A DNA stretch of 64,000 bases from Saprospirales bacterium GYS_P2D. GTDB taxonomy: Bacteria > Bacteroidota > Bacteroidia > Chitinophagales > Saprospiraceae. Under the pieces are notes generated by a model. It did not search any database. It was not told where the DNA came from and saw nothing but the letters and a program-made list of their open reading frames with translations. Positions 25,554 through 33,394 of this stretch are shown piece after piece. The translations under genes and the position numbers were made by a program. Location of the stretch: assembly GCA_009833045.1 (NCBI GenBank), contig WUUP01000012.1, forward strand, positions 38,907 through 102,906, read 5' to 3'. How positions within the stretch are numbered: the stretch's first letter is position 1; each line of letters opens with the position of its first letter.

Positions 25554-26749
25554 TCATAGATGAGGTACTGCTCTCGTATTGCTCTGAACTGACTGAGTCC
25601 CGGCTGCCAAGTAGCTCTGATCTCCTCCATCGTCCATCCATCACTGATCTGCTCTCTGAACTCCGCCGTACCCGCCAGCTTTTCAAAGAAATTATTATCA
25701 ATGAAGAATATCGTCGGATCGCTCCCCATACGCTGATAGCCATCTATCAGATAATCCCATCTCAGAGCATCCCAAGATTTGACGGCAGCTGGATCAAGCA
25801 TGGTAAGGTCGACACCATGACATTCTATACTCTCATGCTTAGGATACTTAGCTCCTGATCGGCTGATCGGAGTGAAGCTGTAGTCTCCCCGCATGTCTGG
25901 ATGACCGTATATCTGAAACTGTGTCTCGGTCCCTCTACCTACTGATGCTGTCGTACCTTCATACAGACATAGAGAAGGATAAAGTAGTACAGAGCGAGCA
26001 TTCGGCAGATTAGGCGATGGAGAGATCGGGAGATCATAGTAGCTATCATGTGTATATCCAGAGCAAGGGATCACTGTCAGTTCGCATTGAGCGCCATTCG
26101 CCAGCCACTTTTCTCCATTGATCATCTGACCGTACTCTCCTATCGTCATGCCATAGACCACTGGCACTGGATGCATCCCGACGAATGACTGATATTCCTC
26201 CTCCATGATGGGACCATCGATATAGTGCCCATTGGGATTGGGTCGATCCAATATGACAACGGGTATTTCGTTTTCGGCGGCAGCCTCCATCACATAGTGC
26301 AGCGTAGATATATAGGTATAAAATCTCGCCCCTACATCCTGTATATCAAAGACGATAACATCAAGTCCCACAAGCATCTCCTCAGTAGGCTTCTTAGTCT
26401 TGCCATGTAGGGAGTATACCGGTATCCGAGATAGATACTTACCATCCTCGATATGCTCTCCAGCATCGGCATGCCCAGAGAAACCGTGCTCCGGAGCAAA
26501 AATCGCAGCCAGATCTACTCCGATCGATAGCAAGCTATCCACTATATGGGTCTCATCGATAGTACTCGTATGATTGACCACTACTCCCACTTTCTGCCCA
26601 TCGAGTAGTGGGAGATATTGATCCGTATGATAGGCCGCAGGGAGTATCGGCTCCGATACTTCAGTCGCATTACCGGACTTTTCGGCAGATTGGATCTCTG
26701 ATTTACAATATCCTATTAAAAGACAAGCTAATATGTAATATTTTAGCAT
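25550..26749 (-). CDS. namZ: Exo-beta-N-acetylmuramidase NamZ (DUF1343)
   Basis: A 399-residue exported protein of the DUF1343 family, whose characterised members remove terminal N-acetylmuramic acid from peptidoglycan fragments. It begins with a hydrophobic export signal (MLKYYILACLLIGYC). Family signatures: GVVVNHTS, FAPEHGFSG, DVIVFDIQDVGARFYTYISTL, ILDRPNPNG, SPNLP, YEGTTASVGRGTETQF. It probably takes part in cell-wall recycling in the periplasm or at the surface. Its 3' end overlaps the convergent HHH gene by 4 bases, and its start is only 24 bases from the divergent nuclease gene. Confidence 0.9.
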   Translation of the reverse strand: MLKYYILACLLIGYCKSEIQSAEKSGNATEVSEPILPAAYHTDQYLPLLDGQKVGVVVNHTSTIDETHIVDSLLSIGVDLAAIFAPEHGFSGHADAGEHIEDGKYLSRIPVYSLHGKTKKPTEEMLVGLDVIVFDIQDVGARFYTYISTLHYVMEAAAENEIPVVILDRPNPNGHYIDGPIMEEEYQSFVGMHPVPVVYGMTIGEYGQMINGEKWLANGAQCELTVIPCSGYTHDSYYDLPISPSPNLPNARSVLLYPSLCLYEGTTASVGRGTETQFQIYGHPDMRGDYSFTPISRSGAKYPKHESIECHGVDLTMLDPAAVKSWDALRWDYLIDGYQRMGSDPTIFFIDNNFFEKLAGTAEFREQISDGWTMEEIRATWQPGLSQFRAIREQYLIYD

Positions 26750-26773
26750 TCTGATAGATTTATACTTTTCTAC

Positions 26774-28138
26774 TTGAGAAAATACGCAATAATAGATATC
26801 GAGACTACAGGTGGCTTATTCAATCGGGATAAGATCATCGAGGTCGCTATCATCGTGACTGACGGTCGAGAGATCTTAGCCGAGTACGAATCACTCGTAC
26901 ATCCAGAACGATCCATCCCGCATCATATTACTCGGATCACGGGTATAGATGATGATATGGTGGCTGATGCGCCAAAGTTTTATGAGATCGCTAAAGACAT
27001 AGTCGAGCTTACAGAGGGCTGTATATTCGTCGCACACAATGCTAAGTTTGATTACGGATTCATCAAGCAAGAGTTTAAAACACTCGGATATCCCTACAAT
27101 AAAAAGAGGCTATGTACGGTCAAGCTCACTCGTGCTCACCTACCTGGACTAAGGTCATACGGCTTAGACAATCTGATCAGGCATTTTGACCTCAAAGTCG
27201 AAAATCGTCACCGTGCCTATGGGGATACTTTTGCTACCTATGAGATATTCTCCTATCTGTACCAACACAAGCTCGATGAATATCACATCGATCAGATCAT
27301 CAATCAAGGTATCGATGCTACTATACTACCAGATGGCATGGACCTCCAAGAGATGCACGACGCTCCAGAGACCCCTGGCGTCTACTATCTGAGTAATGTC
27401 CACAAGCGAATCGTCTATGTCGGAAAGGCCAAAAATATCAAGACGAGACTTTTTCAGCACTTCCGAAAGCTGAGTCGCAAGTCTATCAAAATCCACAATC
27501 AGGTCTGCCATATCAACTATAAAGAAACGGGGCATGAGCTCATCGCTCTCCTACTCGAGCTCCACGCGATCAAGACCATCCAGCCTGAGCTCAATAAAGC
27601 TCTCCGCCGCAGTGAATATCCCTATGCTCTCTACTTCAATCCTAAAGCCCCAGCCGACAGAGAGTGCCTCTTTGTCTTGAAGCAAAATAAGAAGAATGAC
27701 CATCGCTACGAAAAGGTGAAAATCTTTGGCTCTAAGATCAGTGCCGACGGCTATTTGCAGGAAAAAATCATCTCACACGAAATCTGTAAGCGATATGCTA
27801 AGACCAGAAATAGAGAATTTGCCTGTCACTGTCTCGAGGGCTGCAGCTCATTTTTTAGCGATGATAGAGAGCCTATATTTGAGATGATGGAGGAGGCTCG
27901 AAATGAGTTTGAAGAAGACTTCGTCCTTATACTCGACGGTCGAGAGCCTGCGGAGCAGTCATTCGTCATGATCCATGAGGGCAGATTTTGGGGCTTTGGA
28001 TTCATCGAGCGAGATGCGACCATCACCTCCCGAGAAGAGTGGAACGACTACATATCCTACCAGTTCTCCTATCCAGAAGCGAATGGCATCATCAAGACCT
28101 ATATGCGTAAGAATAAGGTAAAGAAGGTGATGATATAG
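26774..28138 (+). CDS. DnaQ-like exonuclease fused to GIY-YIG nuclease
   Basis: A 454-residue two-nuclease protein. Residues 1-170 are a DEDDh 3'-5' exonuclease: D8 and E10 in IIDIETTG, HNAKFDYGFI, and the final HRAYGDTFA. Residues about 195-275 are a UvrC/Cho-type GIY-YIG domain (TPGVYYLSNVHKRIVYVGKAKNIKTRL). The C-terminal part has no motif I can name. The start is TTG at 26774: no ATG or GTG is possible, since an in-frame stop lies at 26744 and the first catalytic Asp is at residue 8. This DnaQ/UvrC-like fusion is known in several bacteria and is thought to act in repair. Confidence 0.88.
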   Translation: MRKYAIIDIETTGGLFNRDKIIEVAIIVTDGREILAEYESLVHPERSIPHHITRITGIDDDMVADAPKFYEIAKDIVELTEGCIFVAHNAKFDYGFIKQEFKTLGYPYNKKRLCTVKLTRAHLPGLRSYGLDNLIRHFDLKVENRHRAYGDTFATYEIFSYLYQHKLDEYHIDQIINQGIDATILPDGMDLQEMHDAPETPGVYYLSNVHKRIVYVGKAKNIKTRLFQHFRKLSRKSIKIHNQVCHINYKETGHELIALLLELHAIKTIQPELNKALRRSEYPYALYFNPKAPADRECLFVLKQNKKNDHRYEKVKIFGSKISADGYLQEKIISHEICKRYAKTRNREFACHCLEGCSSFFSDDREPIFEMMEEARNEFEEDFVLILDGREPAEQSFVMIHEGRFWGFGFIERDATITSREEWNDYISYQFSYPEANGIIKTYMRKNKVKKVMI

Positions 28139-28157
28139 CTGAGTAGGATGTATAAGA

Positions 28158-28619
28158 GTGAGTCGCAATTATCTAAATAAAATAGCATTGGAAAATAAAT
28201 ACCACATCTCTACAGAATACCGACGTTTGGACATCGATATGATTCATGAATTCTTATCGACCGAAGCATACTGGAGTCTAAATATCCCAAGAGAAAAAGT
28301 AGTCAAGTCAATAAAGAACTCCCTGTGTTTTGGAGTTTATGAAGAGGCCAAACAAGTCGGTTTTGCCAGAGTAATCACCGACTTTTCCACCATTGCATAT
28401 TTGGGCGACGTTTTCATTCTGGAGTCACATAGAGGAAAGGGGCTTTCAAAGCTATTGATAGAAACTATAATGAGCCACGAGGATCTACAAGGTCTAAGAA
28501 GGTGGATACTGCTCACGGGCGACGCTCATGAATTATATAAAAAGTATGGATGGAAGGAAATAGCAGATCAAAGGGTATGGATGGAGCTGAATGATAGTAA
28601 TGTTTATCGAAAGGAGTAG
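28158..28619 (+). CDS. GNAT family N-acetyltransferase
   Basis: A 153-residue acetyltransferase starting at GTG 28158; an ATG at 28148 is out of frame. The acetyl-CoA binding loop is HRGKGLSKLL (R/QxxGxG/A type), preceded by the strand LGDVFIL and followed by GDAHELYKKYGWKE, typical of the C-terminal GNAT half. The codon use is more AT-rich than its neighbours. The substrate cannot be inferred. It follows the nuclease gene by 19 bases on the same strand and is followed by the non-coding repeat cluster. Confidence 0.82.
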   Translation: MSRNYLNKIALENKYHISTEYRRLDIDMIHEFLSTEAYWSLNIPREKVVKSIKNSLCFGVYEEAKQVGFARVITDFSTIAYLGDVFILESHRGKGLSKLLIETIMSHEDLQGLRRWILLTGDAHELYKKYGWKEIADQRVWMELNDSNVYRKE

Positions 28620-28630
28620 TTTATTTTTTG

Positions 28631-29962
28631 TCGGCATCATGGGGTTGATTACACCTCCCTTAAAATGGAGGACAGATTCTCATGGAAATCAAAACCTTCC
28701 AAATCTAACACGAGTCTTGTCATGTCGAGGAAGGCACGACTGAGACATCTTTTGACTTCGCAGGCAAAACAATGAGGGCTTTGCCATGCAGATTAGAGCT
28801 ATAATATAGCTTGGTTCTCTTGTCAGCATCTAAGTCATAGCACAAACCTACGCATGACTGGAGATCTTTCCTGTTGGTCAAGATGACAAAAGAGGTGTTC
28901 GTCAGCATCATGGGACTGATGCGAATTTATGGATTTCACTGATTATTACATCGTCTAACCCTCCGCCTTCGGCACCTCCCTGCCAGGGAGGACAGATACT
29001 AGTGACGATGAAAACCTTCCTAAACCACCACCATTCTTGTCATGTTGAAAGAGGCACGACCGAGACATCTTCTGACTTCGCAATCAAAACAAAGTGGGCC
29101 ATACCCTCAGATTAGAACTATAACATAGCTTGTTTCAGCTTGTTGGTATCACGGATTGATACGGTTTTATGGATTTCACTGATCCTTCTCTTCACATCCA
29201 ATCCTTTGCTTATTTTCTACTTTCTTAATCATCCGTCACCTGCACATGTTTTAGCCTCACCCCTTCATTTTCATCTCGATGGCACAGAGAGATCTATGTT
29301 AACCATTAGTACACCAGCTCATTTGAGAACATAGATCTTTCCCTATGGTCAAGATGAAAAATGTGTTTTTAAGTGACTCCCTTAATTTCTACTTCAGAAC
29401 CCTCCGCCTCCGGCACCTCCCTGCCAGGGAGGACAGATAATTTTGAAAATCAAAAGCTTCCTACACTAACACCAATTTTGTCATGTCGAGGAAGGCACGA
29501 TTGAGACATCTTCTGACTTCGCAGGTAAAATAATGTGGGCTTTACCATCCAGATTAGAGCTATAATATAGCTTGGTTCTCTTGTCAGCATCTAAGTCATA
29601 GCACAAACCTACGCATGACTGGAGATCTTTACCGTTGGTCAAGATGACAAAAGAGGTGTTTGTCAGCATCATGGGATTGATGCGGATTTATGGATTTCAC
29701 TGATTATTATATCGTCTAACCCTCCGCCTCCGGCACCTCCCAGCCAGGGAGGACAGATTCTTGCATAACGAAAAACGTTACATCCAAAATTATCAACATT
29801 CTTGTCATGTCGAAGGAGGCACGACTGAGACATCTTCTGACTTCGCAATCAAAACAAAGTGGGCCATCCCCCCAGATTAGAACTATAACATAGCCTATTT
29901 CAGCTTGTCAGTATCTAAGTCATATCATTAACCCTACGCATAAATGGAGATCTTTCCCGTTG
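28631..29962. repeat. Cluster of four long intergenic repeats with REP-like palindromes
   Basis: Four related units fill the space between the convergent GNAT and dapD genes. Each has a palindrome of type CCTCCCTGCCAGGGAGG (28975-28991, 29416-29432; one change at 29736-29752; a looser CCTCC/GGAGG at 28655-28672). In units 2-4 a GCCTYCGGC hairpin precedes it. About 50-65 bases later comes TCATGTCGA-type sequence and GAGACATCTT (repeat anchors at 28721, 29041, 29482, 29816). Units 1 and 3 are about 94% identical over the 190 bases I compared; units 2 and 4 share other variants. I see no genuine gene here: the 63-codon frames in units 1 and 3 differ mostly by amino-acid-changing substitutions. 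Confidence 0.85.
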
Positions 29963-29994
29963 GTCAAGTTGACAAAAGAAGAGCAACCACCAAC

Positions 29995-30028
29995 AAAAAA
30001 AGCGACCACCTGTTTGGATGATCGCTTT
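29995..30028 (-). terminator. Rho-independent terminator after dapD
   Basis: On the minus strand AAAGCGATCA pairs with TGGTCGCTTT (ten pairs, one G-U), followed by TTTTTTGTT. It lies about 35 bases past the dapD stop codon. Confidence 0.85.
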
Positions 30029-30061
30029 CTACTTATTTTTTACTTCATTCAGAGAAGCACC

Positions 30062-31219
30062 CTACGCATGAAGACTTTCATTCAGCTCTATGAGCTTCGT
30101 ATTCGGTCGAGCAGTGAGCTTACCCGTCTGAGAATCGAGGAGGTAGAGCAAGTATCCTCGTCCATTGAGCTCTGCGCCTTTGACTACATTATCTCCTTCT
30201 CGGACTACCTTACCATCGATATCAATAGGCTCTTTATTTTCATTATAGAGGGAGATCTTAGCAGCAGCAGTGACGTATACACCTGCCGCCACAGTACAGC
30301 CATCACCAAGTGATATACCTGTACCAGAGTTAGCTCCGAGGAGACACTGCTCTCCGATTGAGATGACATTTTTATTTCCTCCTGATAGCGTACCCATGAT
30401 AGAGGCTCCTCCTCCGAGATCAGACTTGTCTCCTACTACTACACCTGCTGAGATACGGCCTTCGACCATGGCGTTGCCGAGAGTACCTGCATTGAAGTTG
30501 ATATAACCAGCAGGCATCACCGTCGTACCTGGGCTCAGGTGAGCACCGAGACGCACTTGTGATCCAGAGACTACTCTTACTCCATTAGGTATGTGGAAAT
30601 TAACCATATAAGGGAATTTGTCCACATGCGATACTACAAGTTCTTCTCCCTTGAGTGTATACTTGATACGCTGAGCAGCGAGATCTTCAGGAAGGATGGG
30701 ACCTCGATTAGTCCATGCGACATTGTTCATCTTGCCAAAAATGCCAGCGACATTAATCTCATGAGGCTTGACATGAAGCTGACTGAGGCACTGTACTTTA
30801 AAGTATCCCTCTACTGCCGACTCTACCGGCTGATCTGCATCAAATAGGAAATAAGCGATCACCTCCGTACTGTGATAGCCATCAGTCTCCTGATAGTAAC
30901 TCAGGATCTGGTCTAATACCTGAATATTTGGATGAGACTTGCCATCTCCTCTGAATGGCTCAAACTTGGCAATAGCCTTATTGAGCATTTCTTTGCTCAT
31001 TACTTTATAGCCATTGGTGGCACCTTGGCACCCTGCTGCGTCTTGGAGGACAGCAGCTGTGCCATACGAACTCTTATAATTGATCAATGGAAAAAAGACA
31101 TCTAAAGTTTTATCCTCTTTAGCTCTCCTAATCCCCAATCCAAATGCCAATGGCTGCTGGTAGCCCTCTCTTTTTTCTACTTCTGCTACGTATTGCTTGA
31201 ATGCTTCTACAGTTTTCAT
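30062..31219 (-). CDS. dapD: Tetrahydrodipicolinate N-succinyltransferase, long form
   Basis: A 385-residue left-handed beta-helix acyltransferase that succinylates tetrahydrodipicolinate in the lysine/meso-diaminopimelate pathway. It is far longer than the E. coli enzyme (274) and matches the long Pseudomonas-type subfamily, with signatures NNVAWTNRGPI, GTTVMPAGYINFNAGT, EGRISAGVVVGDKSDLGGGASIMGTLSGG and CLLGANSGTGI. The N-terminal 180 residues form the extra alpha/beta part. It lies 76 bases downstream of pyrF on the same strand and may be the last gene of an mrp-pyrF-dapD unit; a strong terminator follows. Confidence 0.93.
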   Translation of the reverse strand: MKTVEAFKQYVAEVEKREGYQQPLAFGLGIRRAKEDKTLDVFFPLINYKSSYGTAAVLQDAAGCQGATNGYKVMSKEMLNKAIAKFEPFRGDGKSHPNIQVLDQILSYYQETDGYHSTEVIAYFLFDADQPVESAVEGYFKVQCLSQLHVKPHEINVAGIFGKMNNVAWTNRGPILPEDLAAQRIKYTLKGEELVVSHVDKFPYMVNFHIPNGVRVVSGSQVRLGAHLSPGTTVMPAGYINFNAGTLGNAMVEGRISAGVVVGDKSDLGGGASIMGTLSGGNKNVISIGEQCLLGANSGTGISLGDGCTVAAGVYVTAAAKISLYNENKEPIDIDGKVVREGDNVVKGAELNGRGYLLYLLDSQTGKLTARPNTKLIELNESLHA

Positions 31220-31295
31220 GTATGTCGACTTATATTATTTTACTTGTAAAAGTATTTGATTCGATCGATCAGCAGCGAAAGATCTTCTTATGAGC

Positions 31296-32108
31296 TTAGA
31301 ATGAAACGTGATCTCGGATAGCCGCATTAAGTGTTTTAGCTGCAGCCAATGCTCCCTCATCAAAGCTCTCTGTCTCGTCCGCATAGATGATCCCTCGAGA
31401 GGAATTGATGAGTAGTCCATAGTCATCCGTCATGCCATTGTCCAGTGAGCTCTGGAGGTCACCTCCCTGCTTTCCGATGCCCGGCATTAAGAAAAAATGA
31501 TCAGGGACAATATCTCTGATCTCCTTGATATACTCACTCTTTGTAGCACCCACGACAAACATCGTATTGCTGGCATCGCCATATTCAGCGCAGCGACGTA
31601 TCGTCTCTTGATATACTCGCTCTCCATTCTTGAGTTGCTGCATTTGCACATCTTGACTTCCCTTATTCGACGTCAGTCCGAGGATGATGATCCACTTATC
31701 ATCATAACCATAAAATGGCTCCAGCGAATCACTCCCCATGTATGGTGAAACTGTGATCGAGTCAAAATCATAGGTCTCGAAAAATGTCCGGGCATACAGC
31801 TTTGAGGTATTGCCGATATCGCCACGCTTGGCATCTGCGATAGTGAATATCCCATCTGGGATTAGGTCCAACGATCTCTCCAACGCCTCCCATCCTTTGG
31901 GACCGAGAGACTCATAGAAAGCAATATTAAACTTATACGCTACACACTCATCACTCGTAGCGGCGATGATACGACGATTAAACTCCACGATAGGATCCTC
32001 ATAATGATCAATGATGAACTGCGGGATACGCTTTATATCTGTATCCAGCCCCACACAGAGCATAGTCTTTTTGTCTTGGATCGCTGAGATGAGTGCTTTT
32101 CTGTTCAT
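31296..32108 (-). CDS. pyrF: Orotidine 5'-phosphate decarboxylase (type 2)
   Basis: A 270-residue OMP decarboxylase, the last step to UMP. The size and the sequence LCVGLDTDIKRIP near the N-terminus fit the type 2 subfamily. The catalytic cluster is DAKRGDIGNTS with Asp92, Lys94 and Asp97; later come SPYMGSDSLEPF, the GIGKQGGD phosphate loop and SSRGIIYAD. Its start lies 3 bases after the mrp stop, so both are translated from one message. Confidence 0.95.
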   Translation of the reverse strand: MNRKALISAIQDKKTMLCVGLDTDIKRIPQFIIDHYEDPIVEFNRRIIAATSDECVAYKFNIAFYESLGPKGWEALERSLDLIPDGIFTIADAKRGDIGNTSKLYARTFFETYDFDSITVSPYMGSDSLEPFYGYDDKWIIILGLTSNKGSQDVQMQQLKNGERVYQETIRRCAEYGDASNTMFVVGATKSEYIKEIRDIVPDHFFLMPGIGKQGGDLQSSLDNGMTDDYGLLINSSRGIIYADETESFDEGALAAAKTLNAAIRDHVSF

Positions 32109-32111
32109 CGT

Positions 32112-33188
32112 TTATTTTACTTCTACCATTTGAGTAGGCCCCATTTTTTGATTGCGCTCATTGAGACACTTGATGAATCTGTCAGTGAGCTCGTCAAACA
32201 CTGGGGTTACAGGATGATCGAGATCCAAGGTCGCTGGATATCCTTGATCTCCTGACTCACGGAGACCTTGTACCAGTGGTACCTGGCCCAGTACGGTCGT
32301 ATCATATTTTTTAGCTAACTGCTGTGCCCCTCCTTCGCCAAAGATGTAATACTTATTATCTGGTAGTTCTTTTGGAGTGAACCATGCCATATTTTCGACT
32401 ATCCCAATGATTGGTATTTTGATCGAGTCGAGCTGAAACATATTCGTTGCTTTGACAGCATCCGCTATCGCTACCTGCTGAGGAGTCGTGACGATCACAG
32501 AGCCAGTCACAGGTATAGACTGTACCAGTGTCAGCTGGATATCACCTGTACCTGGAGGTAGATCGATGATCAGATAGTCGAGCTCTGGCCATGTACATTC
32601 ATTGATGAATTGCTTGATGACGCCACTAAGTCTCGGACCTCTGAGGATCACCGCTTGCTCAGGATCTACGATGAATCCTATAGACATCAGATGAACGCCA
32701 TATTTCTCGATCGGTATTAGCTTAGGCTTACCATATACCTCTTGGATCTCAGGACGCACATTATTGAGCTGCATCATAGTCGGTATACTCGGACCATACA
32801 GATCAGCATCCATGAGTCCTACTCGATAGCCCTTCTTACTGAGCGAGATAGCGAGATTGACCGATACGGTAGACTTCCCCACTCCTCCTTTACCTGAGGC
32901 TACAGCTATCACATTTTTCACCTGCGGGAGCACGGTTTTCTTACCTCCGCCTGTAGCGAAATGTATATGTACCTCTACATCCTTAAACTCATCTTTGAGT
33001 AGCGCATAGCACTCTGAGTTGATGGCGAATTTTGCCTCTTGTGAGAGATCAGTGACCTGTAGTGCAAAGAATATTTGCTTGTCTTGGATCTTCAGATCTT
33101 TGACACGCTTGGCACTCACTATATCGATACCCGTAGATGGATCTTTGACCTGACGGAGTATCTCGACGACTTTGTTATTATCAATCAT
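32112..33188 (-). CDS. Mrp/ApbC family Fe-S cluster carrier ATPase
   Basis: A 358-residue P-loop protein. Residues 1-80 are a MIP18/DUF59 domain; the deviant Walker A is GKGGVGKST with Lys100 and Lys105; DADLYGPSIPTMM and DLPPGTGDIQLTL are Mrp signatures. The family delivers iron-sulfur clusters. The CxxC usually found after GIVENM is absent: here the text is ENMAWFTPKELPDN, a form I associate with other Bacteroidota members, so cluster binding may differ. It is the first gene of the unit with pyrF. Confidence 0.93.
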   Translation of the reverse strand: MIDNNKVVEILRQVKDPSTGIDIVSAKRVKDLKIQDKQIFFALQVTDLSQEAKFAINSECYALLKDEFKDVEVHIHFATGGGKKTVLPQVKNVIAVASGKGGVGKSTVSVNLAISLSKKGYRVGLMDADLYGPSIPTMMQLNNVRPEIQEVYGKPKLIPIEKYGVHLMSIGFIVDPEQAVILRGPRLSGVIKQFINECTWPELDYLIIDLPPGTGDIQLTLVQSIPVTGSVIVTTPQQVAIADAVKATNMFQLDSIKIPIIGIVENMAWFTPKELPDNKYYIFGEGGAQQLAKKYDTTVLGQVPLVQGLRESGDQGYPATLDLDHPVTPVFDELTDRFIKCLNERNQKMGPTQMVEVK

Positions 33189-33394
33189 AATTAGGCAACA
33201 AAAGTAATAACATCATGTTTTTCTGAGCAGATGAATTATTGATTCCTTTTGCAGAATGGAAGTATCAATTGTCCTTCTAAATAAGCTACAGCTGCCAAAA
33301 GCAAATTTTCGATAGTCCGAATAGTGATCATATTGCAGGATGTTTTTAGTAAAAGTCATTTTCTTTGCCCTACTATTTTTCATAAATACTTAGC

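Noticed and set aside
28720..29672. Two similar 63-codon frames in repeat units 1 and 3
   Set aside because: The copies differ by about 11 bases, and more than half change the amino acid, so there is no sign of protein-level constraint. They belong to the repeat itself.
28620..30061. A degraded insertion sequence in the repeat cluster
   Set aside because: No transposase fragment in any frame, no terminal inverted repeats with target duplications; the palindromes point to REP-like elements instead.
33199..33206. TACTTTTG -7 box upstream of mrp
   Set aside because: It fits the consensus but lies only 10 bases before the ATG with no -33 box, which would make the message nearly leaderless; probably chance.
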